From contig CM026401.1 in assembly GCA_014843695.1 (NCBI GenBank), positions 46,637,477 through 46,701,476 of the forward strand: a DNA stretch of 64,000 nt. Reading direction: 5' to 3'. Of the stretch, positions 50,951 to 62,511 are shown one piece after another. Made by a program: the position numbers and the translations under genes. Numbering within the stretch: the first letter of the stretch is position 1; the number at the start of each line of letters is the position of its first letter. Below the pieces are notes generated by a model. That model did not search any database. It was given only the letters and a program-made list of their open reading frames with translations, and was not told the DNA's origin. Origin of the DNA: Archivesica marissinica (Eukaryota > Mollusca > Bivalvia > Venerida > Vesicomyidae).

Positions 50951-52193
50951 GCAAGCATTTACTGCGGGGGAGAAGCAAGAACCACCTATGGGATGTGATA
51001 TGGATGCTCCAAAAAATATTTTTATTAGAGCTTGATGACGGACGGAGAGTATTAATTTTGATACATGCGTCTAGTGCTCTCAATGTAGCAAGTCTTGTAA
51101 AGTATTCTCATTTGAAAGGTGTTTTTTTTTACATTGTTATTGAGTGTTTTTTCTCGTTTTCTTTTACCCTGTTCATAATGTCTTTATTGTACTTCCCAGG
51201 GTTTCATCTGTCAGAATTTTTGTTTGCACCACTTCCTGTTGCCAATTGAAAAAACTGGAGCCAATTTAAAAACCAACTAAGAGCAATACAGAGAGTTCAC
51301 AGATATATATTTGATGAAACATATTGTGCCCAAAAAATAAAGGCGCCAAATATTTTCGCCGATCAACAAAATTTAGCGCCAGTATTTGTTTTCTAGGGCC
51401 ATTGGTGACTGACAACACGAACCCTGACTTCTGTCTAAATAGCTGCAGCGCCTCTGAAATGCTATGAAAACGTGTATTTATATTAAAGACCGTACGTATG
51501 TCAATTTTGGTTGCCACTACATTTATTTGTATAACCCAGGACATTAATAAAGATGTAACTTTTAATATCAAATGCAGAACAAACTGTATGTTAGTTTCAC
51601 ACTGAGCGATAGAGGGAGTCAGTTCTGCAATAAGGAAACATGCAGCGTTATTCCGGTAACTTGACCAAGAAAATCGTAAACTGGTTATATATATAATATA
51701 TATATTTATAATGTGGCTCAAATGCAGAAAGTTGTGATGTACCCATTAACAATATTCTCCCCCCCCCCCAACAGAAATGGAAGGAGGTAGGGTGATGGGC
51801 TACTTTACATAATTATTATTCCTGGGGGGGGGGGAATAATGGCCCTCTGCAAGTTATTCCACACCCCCATGTTTTCTTGAGCTGTTTTGAATGTTCAATA
51901 CCTTGTGTTCTAACAACACTGCGTCCACCACCATGCCCGTTGGGGGGGCGGACACATAATACCTCGTGTTCTAAATACAATGTACGTCCACGTCTGTTGG
52001 TGGGAACACATTGTGATTGGTGCATCATTTTCGTCTTTAATTTGAACTTCCGATGTGTTGCTAGTTATTTTACAAAATTCCGACTACGAAGTATATATGC
52101 AAACTTGTTTGATGTGCTCATATGTGTATAATCATTGCCATGCTTATAATGAATTGATCAGAGTAATACTGTATTGTAGCGTGTACAGGTATA
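50951..52193. other. Unassigned intergenic DNA
   Basis: Contains C/G homopolymers at 51761 and 51825 and two related phrases CTTGTGTTCTAA / CTCGTGTTCTAA near 51900 and 51965. No exon supported. Confidence 0.4.
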
Positions 52194-52340
52194 TACAGTC
52201 AAACCCGCCTTAAAGCAGCCAGCCATGGGAATTGCAGAGAAAGTGGCTGCTTGATAAAGAGATGAAATGTAAAATAAAACATTGGGAATATGGAAACGGG
52301 CTGCTTAATAGAGGTGACAACGAACAATGGTTTGACTGTA
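52194..52340. mobile_element. MITE with TACAGTCAAACC ends, intact 147-bp copy
   Basis: TACAGTCAAACC at the left and GGTTTGACTGTA at the right; inside AAGCAGCCAGCCATGGGAAT and GGGCTGCTTAATAGAGGTGA. Same family as the two copies beside SLC35F6 donors. Confidence 0.9.
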
Positions 52341-52424
52341 ACTATATACTACTCAGAATTGGCTAAATTTGGTATCGGAACAATCCGCAGCTTTTCAGTT
52401 ACAGACTGTTTGGCCAGTTAGTTT

Positions 52425-52592
52425 ATACAAACTTTATTTTTAGGTCGATTGCGAAACACGAACTTGTAACTTTACGTTCATTTGCTTTCGAGGCCTCATT
52501 CATGGTGTAATCCATCACCATGAGGGAGAGAGAAGAGGCACAGTGCCTTGCCTAAGGGAACAACTAATGGCCACACCTGGGTTTTGATTAAT
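52425..52592 (-). mobile_element. SINE family C, minus orientation, degraded
   Basis: TTTATACAAACTTTATTTTT, CGAGGCCTCATTCATGGTGT, CATGAGGGAGAGAGAAGAGG, GTGCCTTGCCTAAGGGAACA. Confidence 0.8.
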
Positions 52593-52948
52593 TTTTTGGT
52601 GATTATTTATAACTTTCAATTTGTCAACCATTGAATCTAAATTTTATCAATTCTATATATCTTGAAGCAATTGTATACGGATTCCTTTCAGTATGGCAAT
52701 TAGTGTTCTGGTTTCATAGATCATTGCAACTGGTCAACCGGGCCACAATTAAAATAATGTTTGTTTACCATTTCCCGACCCCGATTTTTGTAGTTTGGTC
52801 GATAGGTTGGAAAATTAATTTTTAAAAATTACAAAAAAAGGAACATTTTCATGGTAATGTTGGTATAATATGTATCAACCGGTGAGTTTAGTTTGTGCAC
52901 AAACAAATCTTATGAACCACATCGGAAAGTGACGACTAGATTTCAATA

Positions 52949-53135
52949 TTGTTATGTGTACAAAATAATAATATTCGTTATGGTAAAACTAATCGACTCA
53001 TCGGATTTTGCTGGTTGGTTTTATGTGTACAAAATAATAATATTCGTTATTGTAAAACTAATCGACTCATCGGATTTTGCTGGTTGGTTTATGTGTACAA
53101 AATAATAATATTCGTTATTGTAAAACTCGGATTTT
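52949..53135. repeat. 68- to 70-bp tandem repeat, 2.7 copies
   Basis: ATGTGTACAAAATAATAATA + TTCGTTATGGTAAAACTAAT + CGACTCATCGGATTTTGCTG + GTTGGTT. Confidence 0.93.
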
Positions 53136-53710
53136 GCTGGTCGGTTGGGAAATGGAAAACAAACACGCTTTTTTATATGTTATCAGTATATTTAGATGTA
53201 CAGCCCGGGATATCGTTGTTGCCCACCAGTGAAACTGTTGCCAAATTTTGAGTAGTATATATGTCGACTGGGAGTGATGTAACAACGTATACCAGATTGG
53301 TTTATTGACTACCAACAAGACAACAAATTGTTCTATATATATACATAATAAATTGCAACGCCAATTGATGTCCTGTTGACTTGGGCTTCTACCCACTCGA
53401 TATATGGTTGAAAGCGGTAATAATGATACGTATTCTACATCTTAATTGAAGTTCAAAGATTGCCTGTGCTTTATTTTGCTTTATAAGGCATCGACTCTTG
53501 CAATGAGAAACATTGATCACTTACAACCCTTGAATACTATAGTAGATGGACCGGGCTCATTCTCGAAGACGACTGGGCGGAATAGTTGTCTTAGGGATCC
53601 TGCCATCACATCACTTCTCCATGAAAAATACTTTGACAGACTCGATACTTTCTTGCCAAGTTAACATGTATCCTGTATTTTTAAGCTAGATCGATAGTAT
53701 ATAATACTTG
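53136..53710. other. Unassigned; contains a family E fragment
   Basis: 53548-53640 matches family E (GGGCTCATTCTCGAAGACG, CTTAGGGATCCTGCC). Nothing else recognised. Confidence 0.4.
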
Positions 53711-54003
53711 TGTGCGTTTTACGTTTATTTACCGTCGCTACCGGTTGCCAATATGAGCGATGCCTCCTGAAGAGATTAGTGATTTTAGAATTTGGAGAAC
53801 AGTGCCATGATACAGACAAGAGACCAACTCCAGAGTATCCTCTGGTTCTTTTCCATGCATGGTGTAAGGCACAGACGCGAGACCTCGGTTTAATGTCTCG
53901 TCTGAAAGACTGTTGATATGAGTCATTTTAGTATGGCAGCGAGGGAATCGAACCTGCAACACCTGCATTACAAGTCCAGCCTGTTAACCATTGTTCCTCT
54001 ACT
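53711..54003 (-). mobile_element. tRNA-derived SINE, family B, minus orientation
   Basis: GCGTTTTACGTTTATTTACC, CGGTTGCCAATATGAGCGAT, GGTTTAATGTCTCGTCTGAA, head GGGAATCGAACCTGCAACAC. Directly followed by the expanded copy. Confidence 0.87.
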
Positions 54004-54036
54004 TTGATACCTGTACATTCCTATAACAGAGCCTGT

Positions 54037-57000
54037 AATGTGTGTTTTAGCGTTAATTTATCGTTAACGGTTGTATATATGAGAAACCCTCCTGAATAGA
54101 TTGGTTGTAGATTTTGGAGAATAATGCAATGATAGACCGAGACCCATTGCACAGGTTCTTTAGACTGAGACCAATTGTACAGGTTCTATAGACCGAGACC
54201 CATTGTACAGCTTCTTTAGACCAAGTCCCATTGTACAGGTTCTTTAGACTGAGACCCATTGTAGAGGTTCTTTAGACTGAGACCCATTGCACAGGTTCTT
54301 TAGACCGATACCCATTGTACAGGTTCTTTAGACCGAGACCCATTGTACAGGTTCTTTAGACTGAGACCCATTGTACAAGTTCTTTAGACTGACCCATTGT
54401 AGAGGTTCTTTAGACTGAGACCCATTGTACAGGTTCTTTAGACTGAGACCCATTGTACAGGTTCTTTAGACGGAGACCCATTGTACAGGTTCTTTAGACT
54501 GAGACCCATTGTACAGGTTCTTTGACTGAGACCCATTGTACAGGTTCTTTAGACAGAGACCCATTGTACAGGTTCTTTAGACAGAGACCCATTGTACAGG
54601 TTCTTTAGACTGAGACCCATTGTACAGGTTCTTTAGACTGAGACCCATTGCACAGGTTCTTTAGACCGAGACCCATTGCACAGGTTCTTTAGACCGAGAC
54701 CCATTGTACAGGTTCTTTAGACCGAGACCCATTGTACAGGTTCTTTAGACCGAGACCCATTGTACAGGTTCTTTAGACCGAGACCCATTGTACAGGTTCT
54801 TTAGACTGAGACCCATTGTACAAGTTCTTTAGACTGACCCATTGTAGAGGTTCTTTAGACTGAGACCCATTGTACAGGTTCTTTAGACTGAGACCCATTG
54901 TACAGCTTCTTTGACTGAGACCCATTGTACAGGTTCTTTAGACGGAGACCCATTGTACAGGTTCTTTAGACTGAGACCCATTGTACAGGTTCTTTGACTG
55001 AGACCCATTGTACAGGTTCTTTGACTGAGACCCATTGTACAGGTTCTTTAGACAGAGACCCATTGTACAGGTTCTTTAGACAGAGACCCATTGTACAGGT
55101 TCTTTAGACTGAGACCCATTGTACAGGTTCTTTAGACTGAGACCCATTGCACAGGTTCTTTAGACCGAGACCCATTGCACAGGTTCTTTAGACCGAGACC
55201 CATTGTACAGGTTCTTTAGACCGAGACCCATTGTACAGGTTCTTTAGACCGAGACCCATTGTACAGGTTCTTTAGACCGAGACCCATTGTACAGGTTCTT
55301 TAGACGGAGACCCATTGTACAGGTTCTTTAGAGACAGACCCATTGTACAGGTTCTTTAGACGGAGACCCATTGTACAGGTTCTTTAGAGACCGAGACCCA
55401 TTGTACAGGTTCTTTAGACTGAGACCCATTGTACAGGTTCTTTAGACCGAGACCCATTGTACAGGTTCTTTAGACGGAGACCCATTGTACAGGTTCTTTA
55501 GAGACAGACCCATTGTACAGGTTCTTTAGACGGAGACCCATTGTACAGGTTCTTTAGAGACCGAGACCCATTGTACAGGTTCTTTAGACTGAGACCCATT
55601 GTACAGGTTCTTTAGACTGAGACCCATTGTACAGGTTCTTTAGACCGAGACCCATTGTACAGGTTCTTTAGAGATTGAGACCCATTGTACAGGTTCTTTA
55701 GACCGAGACCCATTGTAGAGGTTCTTTAGACTGAGACCCATTGTACAGGTTCTTTAGACTGAGACCCATTGTACAGGTTCTTTAGACGGAGACCCATTGT
55801 ACAGGTTCTTTAGAGACTGAGACCCATTGTACAGGTTCTTTGACTGAGACCCATTGTACAGGTTCTTTGACTGAGACCCATTGTACAGGTTCTTTAGAGA
55901 CTGAGACCCATTGTACAGGTTCTTTGACTGAGACCCATTGTACAGGTTCTTTAGACCGAGACCCATTGTACAGGTTCTTTAGACTGAGACCCATTGTACA
56001 GGTTCTTTGACTGAGACCCATTGTACAGGTTCTTTAGACAGAGACCCATTGTACAGGTTCTTTAGACTGAGACCCATTGTACAGGTTCTTTAGACCGAGA
56101 CCCATTGTACAGGTTCTTTAGACCGAGACCCATTGTACAGGTTCTTTAGACCGAGACCCATTGTACAGGTTCTTTAGACTGAGACCCATCGTACAGGTTC
56201 TCTAGACGGAGACCCATTGTACAGGTTCTTTAGAGACTGAGACCCATTGTACAGGTTCTTTAAACTGAGACCCATTGTACAGGTTCTTTAGACTGAGGCC
56301 TATTGTACAGGTTCTTTAGACCGAGACCCATTGTACAGGTTCTTTAGAGATTGAGACCCATTGTACAGGTTCTTTAGACCGAGACCCATTGTAGAGGTTC
56401 TTTAGACTGAGACCCATTGTACAGGTTCTTTAGACTGAGACCCATTGTACATGTTCTTTAGACGGAGACCCATTGTACAGGTTCTTTAGAGACTGAGACC
56501 CATTGTACAGGTTCTTTGACTGAGACCCATTGTACAGGTTCTTTGACTGAGACCCATTGTACAGGTTATTTAGAGACTGAGACCCATTGTACAGGTTCTT
56601 TGACTGAGACCCATTGTACAGGTTCTTTAGAGACTGAGACCCATTGTACAGGTTCTTTGACTGAGACCCATTGTACAGGTTCTTTAGACTGATACCCATT
56701 GTAGAGGTTCTTTAGACTGAGACCCATTGTACAGGTTCTTTAGACTGAGACCCATTGTACAGGTTATTTAGACCGAGACCCATTGTACAGGTTCTTTAGA
56801 CAGAGACCCATTGTACAGGTTCTTTAGACAGAGACCCATTGTACAGGTTCTTTAGACGGAGACCCATTGTACAGGTTCTTTAGAGACTGAGACCCATTGT
56901 ACAGGTTCTTTAGACTGAGACCCAGTGTACAGGTTCTTCTACATGCACGGTCATACCGACTTGACATAATTAGGGTTTAGTTTAATATGTTACTGCACAA

Positions 57001-57160
57001 TCTCATTCGTACACGTATTACTTACATGCACACATCGATTGGACCACATGTTATAACATTACATTTCCATCCTCCCCCACCCCCTCTGTTATTGTGGTCA
57101 GACGGGGCGATCGAACCTGCGATCACTGAATTCACAGTCCAAAGTGTTGAACCACTTCGA
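54037..57160 (-). mobile_element. SINE family B copy with a 2.8-kb internal tandem expansion
   Basis: The tail side (GTGTGTTTTAGCGTTAATTT, CCTCCTGAATAGATTGG, TTTTGGAGAATAATGCAATG) is at 54037-54130; the head side (GTCAGACGGGGCGATCGAAC, CTGCGATCACTGAATTC, AAAGTGTTGAACCACT) is at 57095-57160. Between them the SINE segment CAGAGACCCATTCCAGA...GGTTCTTTT has become about 100 copies of a 24- to 30-bp unit. GTTCTTCTACATGCACGGTC at 56933 rejoins the SINE body. Confidence 0.85.
54131..56938. repeat. 24- to 30-bp array (AGACCCATTGTACAGGTTCT), about 100 copies
   Basis: Unit GAGACCCATTGTACAGGTTC + TTTAGACC; variants TTTGACTGA (24 bp) and TTTAGAGACTGA (30 bp). A block of several hundred bp around 54290-54660 recurs at 54780-55150. 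Minus frames such as NLYNGSQSK repeats are array artefacts. Confidence 0.96.
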
Positions 57161-58300
57161 CTTAGTTTAAACGTTATCTGGGCTTTCTGGTGCGGTTCGT
57201 TGTCTAATGTTAAAACATGAATCCCAATCCATTTGTATGTTCATGTTATGTATTGTATCTGTATTAGCCGGGGTTCCAGTCTATCGATTTTTAACTTCTG
57301 GCAAAATGATATGATCAGATGCTCAATACGGCCCAATTAATAGTCTCGGTGTAAACATATATTTATTTTACTGACCAGGAAAAATATATCTACGTCTGTT
57401 CCCATGCTGTATCTGTATGTGCATGGCATGTTTACAATCGATTTACAATAAAATCTGATTAAACTAAAACCAAGTTACCACTGGAATACTGACCCATCTA
57501 TTAGTAGGCAGGTAATTGCTATATTTAGATCGATATTACAGTATATCGATAGATTGCACAATTGAGTGAAACGTTCTTGCACATTGGTAGGACATTACCC
57601 ACTATATATACAACCCACTCGGTAGCGTTGGTTTATTGTTGGACACGATGAAGAAGAATCGGATAGCAGAGCAGAATTTCACCAATAGACTAGTAAGTGG
57701 GGATATTTCTACACGTATATAAATAATTTCAATTATTATAATAATAAATTAATTGAACTTATTTCATTTCTGTTTCGTTAATAATCCTTACATGTTATAA
57801 TAGTTGATACATATTTTAATAACACGTAGTTTGTGTGTTATTTCGGATACATAACAGACATTGTTAATCTAGTTTTTTATAATAAATTAATTGAACTTTT
57901 CTTTTTCGTTAATAATGATAATGCTCGCATGTTTGTAATATATATTTATCACGGAAGCTTAATTGTATATATCTGGTATTTTTCTACACCCGATCATGCA
58001 TATCAGAAATTGTTCATCCAACATTGTTAATCTAGTTTTGAAGTAGTGGGGAGGGTTGTAAATGTCATAACTTGTAACCCAACCTATTTGCTCCCCTCCC
58101 CCAGATTAAATCGTATGCAGCAATAATAATTGATACTCATTTACTAATTTAAATTTCTTAATTGTTTTCCTCGTATTTCATTGTATGTGTAATGTATAAT
58201 AAGTAGTGGACTACCTTTTTTAATGCTGGAACAATTGAATAGCGCTGTATGCGAGTGTCTGGTATTTTACGCCAGTAATATTAATAACATGCTACACATT
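57161..58300. other. Mostly unassigned; one possible orphan exon
   Basis: At 57648-57692 ATG opens MKKNRIAEQNFTNRL and meets a strong donor CTA/GTAAGT, 40 bp after TATATATA; no continuation was found, so this is only a hint. Otherwise AT-rich DNA with no repeat edges. Confidence 0.25.
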
Positions 58301-58588
58301 TGTGTGTTTTACGTTTATTTATCGTCGCTACCGGTTGCCCATATGAGCGACGCCTCCTGAAGAGATTAGTTTTTTAGATTTTGGAGGATAGTGCTTGATA
58401 CAGACAGAGACCCATTCCAGAATATCCTCTGGTTCTTTTACGTGCACGGTGTAAAGCACCGACACGAGACCTCGGTTTAACGTCCCATTTGAAAGACTGT
58501 TACTTGTATTAGGGTGAGACGGGAGATCGAACCTGCGATCCCTGGAATACCAGTCCAGCGTGTTACCACTGGACTACATATCCGTCTG
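58301..58588 (-). mobile_element. tRNA-derived SINE, family B, best preserved minus copy
   Basis: TTTTACGTTTATTTATCGTC, GCTACCGGTTGCCCATATGA, GCGACGCCTCCTGAAGAGAT, GGTTCTTTTACGTGCACGGT, CGGTTTAACGTCCCATTTGA, head GATCGAACCTGCGATCCCTG and GTGTTACCACTGGACTACAT. Confidence 0.92.
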
Positions 58589-58685
58589 TTACAATCAGTT
58601 TGAACATGACTATATCTTTAAGTTTTAATCGCTTTACCGTTGTTATATTTCACCAATTTGCTTATTATTTAAGGTTGTATATCTT

Positions 58686-58806
58686 TAAAGTATAGGATAT
58701 AAGCCGAAAACGATCCAATATGTAAAATATTGGACTGTATGAGGTGTGTAGCGCCGAAAACAGTACCAATATTTTGCATATTGGATCCGTTTGAGGCTTA
58801 TATCTT
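58686..58806. repeat. Imperfect foldback element
   Basis: GGATATAAGCCGAAAACGAT and CCAATATGTAAAATATTGG pair with ACCAATATTTTGCATATTGG, ATCCGTTTGAGGCTTATATC on the other side, giving an arm of about 40 bp with a few mismatches; the spacer has GTGTAGCGCCGAAAACAG. Confidence 0.75.
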
Positions 58807-58939
58807 ACCTAAAACACACACTTATATAACAAGATCGTACTAATTAAAATTGTTCGTTGCGTACATGTACGCGTAGGATTTAATATAATACTCTGGCCTT
58901 TTGACAGCAGTCCAATATTAATAATAATGGACTGCGCAA

Positions 58940-59672
58940 GTACAAAGGTATGACGTCATGGTAGTGTTTTAATTACGGACAATTTGTGGCGTCTGCGTGG
59001 TGTGTCGCAAACTCTCCTTTTTCTTCTCGTAATAATATGTCTCGGTTGCTACGGCTCTTACCAGGGTCTATCCTATTGTAGACTCGCTGGAGTTGTCTAG
59101 GGGGTTTCTTCGTTATTATATGTATTAATGATAACTCAACACAGTATTACATTTCTTCTATATAATATCTTGTTTAAATTGGCATCAGAAATATCCATAT
59201 ATATATAATCAGTGATCTATATATATATACATCGTATCATTAAAAGCTTATTTAACAATCCATTTGTGTGAGCCGACTATGCGCTTACACAGTATATTTA
59301 ACATCCAATCTTTCTAATCCGTCATTACTCAATATCACTATAATCTAATCACTGTTTCTGATTAGATTAACTTTTAATCACCTTCTATATGGTTCGCCGA
59401 AACTCTATGTTTCTTCTATGGCTGAACAATTTAATTATTCGACAAATCTTTATAAGTTATATTTCTTATAATGTCCATAATATCTAAGTATCATAAATAC
59501 AGTTTATATGTTCTATATACTAGATTGAGATCACGACCTTTCTCGCTCCTGGAGTTAGGCTCTAGTGTGTCTGATTTATGTTAATAAAATCCATTTCTTA
59601 TATACATGATTGAATCAGTGTATATATGATATAACAATTCCTAAAACATCTGTTATTCCTAAACATCTGTTA
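58940..59672. other. Unassigned; may include LTR sequence of the downstream retroelement
   Basis: No LTR boundary could be fixed because the other LTR is not in the window. AT-rich with several TATATATA runs. Confidence 0.3.
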
Positions 59673-59820
59673 TGTTATCTAATATTACACCATCAAACCA
59701 GTTCGGTGCCTTTGTATTACATAACTGGACACCTGCAACCACGGCCTGTTATCTAATATTACACCATCAAACCAGTTCGGTGCCTTTGTATTACATAACT
59801 GGACACCTGCAACCACGGCC
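59673..59820. repeat. 74-bp perfect tandem duplication
   Basis: TGTTATCTAATATTACACCA to CCTGCAACCACGGCC at 59673-59746 and again at 59747-59820, identical. Lies where the 3' LTR of the minus-strand retroelement is expected. Confidence 0.95.
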
Positions 59821-60272
59821 TTGATAAACTGAGATTAGGCCTAACATCTTAAGTCATTTCCCGCGCGAAGCGAGATTGATAATTTTAGGCGCGAAAATAA
59901 TAGCAGACGATTATGCATAATACAAATATATATATATTACATGGTAAACATTTGGCCATATATAGAAACAGTTTAATGTATTTATATAATACATTACTAT
60001 TTATATATAACAATAATAAACATTTCGTGCAAATTGGGGTTTTGCACAATCCTCCCTACCCGGGGAGAAGTTTGACATCGCCCGCTATCGGCCGATTTAC
60101 AAATCTTCATTCCTTTGAATATACAGTAGAAAACAATCATAATATCAATACATCATATGTCCTAAAATAGCATTTCTTTCGCTAGGTACCAACATTCTAA
60201 TCATAGAGGCAATAACTATTTACTGAACAACTGAAATAATACCAAGTACATTTACTAAGTCAAACATCACAG
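59821..60272. other. Expected 3' non-coding/LTR region of the retroelement
   Basis: Read on the minus strand, after the pol stop comes AT-rich DNA and a purine-rich CCCCGGGTAGGGAGGA at about 60066-60051, a candidate polypurine tract followed by TTGTG. Not confirmed. Confidence 0.3.
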
Positions 60273-60531
60273 TCATTGAACTCTACTGAGAAAGTCTGCT
60301 AGAACATTTTGAGTCCCTTTGATATGTTTAATGGTCAGATTAAATTCTGAGAGACACAGTGCCCATCTTAAGAGGCGTTGATTGGACGTTTTCGACCTAC
60401 TTAACCATACAAGGGGATTATGATCTGAATTAATTATTGTTTTGCTTGTGCTGACATATATGCGAAAATGTTCGATACCGGCCACTATAGCTAATAATTC
60501 CTTTTCTATTGTAGAGTAGTTTCTCCTCGAG
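60273..60531 (-). pseudogene. RNase H domain fragment of the retroelement
   Basis: Enters at NYSTIEKELLAIV, typical of the RNase H start in gypsy pol, then SDHNPLVWL, RLLRWALCLSEF, and the closing NVLADFLSR motif, followed by a stop. The sequence before it is joined directly to the RT N-terminus by the deletion. Confidence 0.88.
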
Positions 60532-60708
60532 TCAGGTCATTAATTTTCCGATAATCAATACATGGTCGCCATTCTGAGTCTGATTTGCGTACCAATATTA
60601 TGGGAGAGGCCCACTGGCTTCTGCTAGGGCGGATAATTCCTAACTCCAACATTTGATCTAGCTCAGTTTTTAATATTTGTTTCTTTCTGGAGATGGGTAG
60701 TCCGTAGG
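60531..60708 (-). pseudogene. Reverse transcriptase N-terminal fragment
   Basis: LDQMLELGIIRPSRSQWASP and EWRPCIDYRKIN are hallmark RT motifs of Ty3/gypsy elements. The frame overlaps the end of the preceding integrase frame (stop at 60670) by about 40 bp. The fingers/palm with the catalytic aspartates is absent. Confidence 0.85.
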
Positions 60709-62511
60709 GGCTTGGTAATCTAATAGGGTAGGGTCTTGGGACTCATACACCGGACTACTATCAGCTAGAGCTGCACCCTCCTCCCTACCTGTCCAGGGCT
60801 TCAACTGGTTTACATGCATAACACGGTATTTTACTCTCTTATCAGGCATGTATATAATATAGGTATGCGACGCTACCTTTTCGTGTACCGGATACGGTCC
60901 CTGGAGGGCATTTTTCAGCTTATTACCTTTTAACGGTAATCGTACTAACACTAATTCACCACGCTGGAATACACGCATTTTCGCTTTCTTACTTCTGTCA
61001 TACTTTGTTTTACGACCATCTGCGGCCTGTTGTGCATTCTCGCTGGCGTCACGTAACGCTTCAGCTAATCTATGACATAATTCTTGTACATAGTTATTTA
61101 TGGGGATCCCTTCATCCCGCTCATTTCTAGCCCAGAGATCATAAGTGGAATCTAGATTATCTCTAGGTTCGCGCCCATATAGAAGGTAGAAGGGAGAATA
61201 TCCTGTGCTAGAGTGCTCTGCACTTCTATATGCAAATAATAGCCAGGGTAGCATCTCATCCCAAGACGATAAAGAGTTCTCCCCAAGGATTCTAAGCATG
61301 GTTTTCAATGTACCATTATATTTCTCTATTGATCCGTTGGTTTGAGGCCTGTAACTCGTGCTAGTTAAGTGACGTATATCGTGCTCGGCTAGGAAGCGTG
61401 TGAATGTTTCAGCTATGAAAGCGCTTCCTCGGTCAGTCAACAGGGTCTGGGGTTTTCCATGTCGAGATATTATCTCGATCAGGGCTTTTTGTGCATTAAC
61501 AGCTGTCGCTGCGGCGCATGGGAAAGATTCCGTATATTTAGTGGCATGATCAATAAAATTCAAGATATACTGGTTCCCATTTATAGTTTTCTTCATGGGT
61601 CCAACGAAATCAGCGGATATAAATTTGAATGGTTGGGATATAATGGGCAGGGGTTTCAATGGGGCTACAGTGGCTTTCTGTCCCTTACCCGCTCTCTGGC
61701 ACGGCCCACAGCTATGGCAGAATCGTTTAACATCTGCGCGGATTCCCGGCCAAAAGAAGCGGCGCTTAATGCGCTTCAGGGTCTTACTAGGTCCCTGGTG
61801 TCCCGTACTTAAACTGTCATGGGCGAGTCCCGTTATATGATCACGGAATCCCCGTGGAACTACCACCTGATCATATATTTTCCAGGGTCGAACTTTGGAC
61901 GTGTCTTGAGGTTGTTCTCTCCTCATAAGTAGTCGGGGTTCGAGCTGGATGTAATATCCTTGCCGAATAGGTGTTCCTTCTTGAGCCATTTCCCAGAGGG
62001 GTGCTAAGGTCGGGTCATTATTCTGTTCTTGCAATAATTTATCAGGACTCAAATCGTCAATAGAGGGAATATTTTGGGGTTTAACTGTACTGGCTTTCTC
62101 AGAGGGGGAATTGATCTCAATTGTATTCCGAAAAGGTAAGACATTGTGATTTGTATCGGTCGTGTTTTCTGAGTCTGGGTTGGACGTGACAATTTCATCA
62201 AACGGGATAATTTTCTTATTTGAGCGTGTAACCACGCCACAGGTAATCAAATCAGTGACAGGGGCAGTTTCACAGTCGTTACCTATTATAAGATCCACCC
62301 CCGCGGTGCATCTGTGTTTTAATACAGCCACCTTCAATGTTCCTTGGTATATTGGACAATCGACGCTAATCTTTGCTATCGGATAATTACCAGGGATATA
62401 ATTGACACCGCGGATTGTTACCCGTTCACCTGTGTATTCTAAATGATCAGCGGTCTGATCAGTAGCCGACAATAAACTAATTGTCGCACCTGAATCTCTC
62501 AAATACGTCAC
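60670..62511 (-). CDS. Retroelement polyprotein part: protease-like region plus integrase
   Basis: 613 codons, uninterrupted. Near the start YLRDSGATISLL carries the DSG of a retropepsin, followed by the beta-rich VDLIIGND stretch. Residues about 220-275 hold an H-H-C-C zinc finger (GHQGPSKTLKRIKRRFFWPG, FCHSCGPCQRA). The integrase core has ADFVGPM, TLLTDRGSAF and SIEKYN with exactly 35 residues between the second Asp and Glu. The tail has GPYPVHEKV-type GPY/F motif and VNQLKPW. It appears intact within this window, though it lacks its own start (the frame is open to the edge of the gap region). It integrates cDNA in the host genome; here it is a domesticated or dead remnant, not a host gene. 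Confidence 0.9.
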   Translation of the reverse strand: MTYLRDSGATISLLSATDQTADHLEYTGERVTIRGVNYIPGNYPIAKISVDCPIYQGTLKVAVLKHRCTAGVDLIIGNDCETAPVTDLITCGVVTRSNKKIIPFDEIVTSNPDSENTTDTNHNVLPFRNTIEINSPSEKASTVKPQNIPSIDDLSPDKLLQEQNNDPTLAPLWEMAQEGTPIRQGYYIQLEPRLLMRREQPQDTSKVRPWKIYDQVVVPRGFRDHITGLAHDSLSTGHQGPSKTLKRIKRRFFWPGIRADVKRFCHSCGPCQRAGKGQKATVAPLKPLPIISQPFKFISADFVGPMKKTINGNQYILNFIDHATKYTESFPCAAATAVNAQKALIEIISRHGKPQTLLTDRGSAFIAETFTRFLAEHDIRHLTSTSYRPQTNGSIEKYNGTLKTMLRILGENSLSSWDEMLPWLLFAYRSAEHSSTGYSPFYLLYGREPRDNLDSTYDLWARNERDEGIPINNYVQELCHRLAEALRDASENAQQAADGRKTKYDRSKKAKMRVFQRGELVLVRLPLKGNKLKNALQGPYPVHEKVASHTYIIYMPDKRVKYRVMHVNQLKPWTGREEGAALADSSPVYESQDPTLLDYQAPTDYPSPERNKY

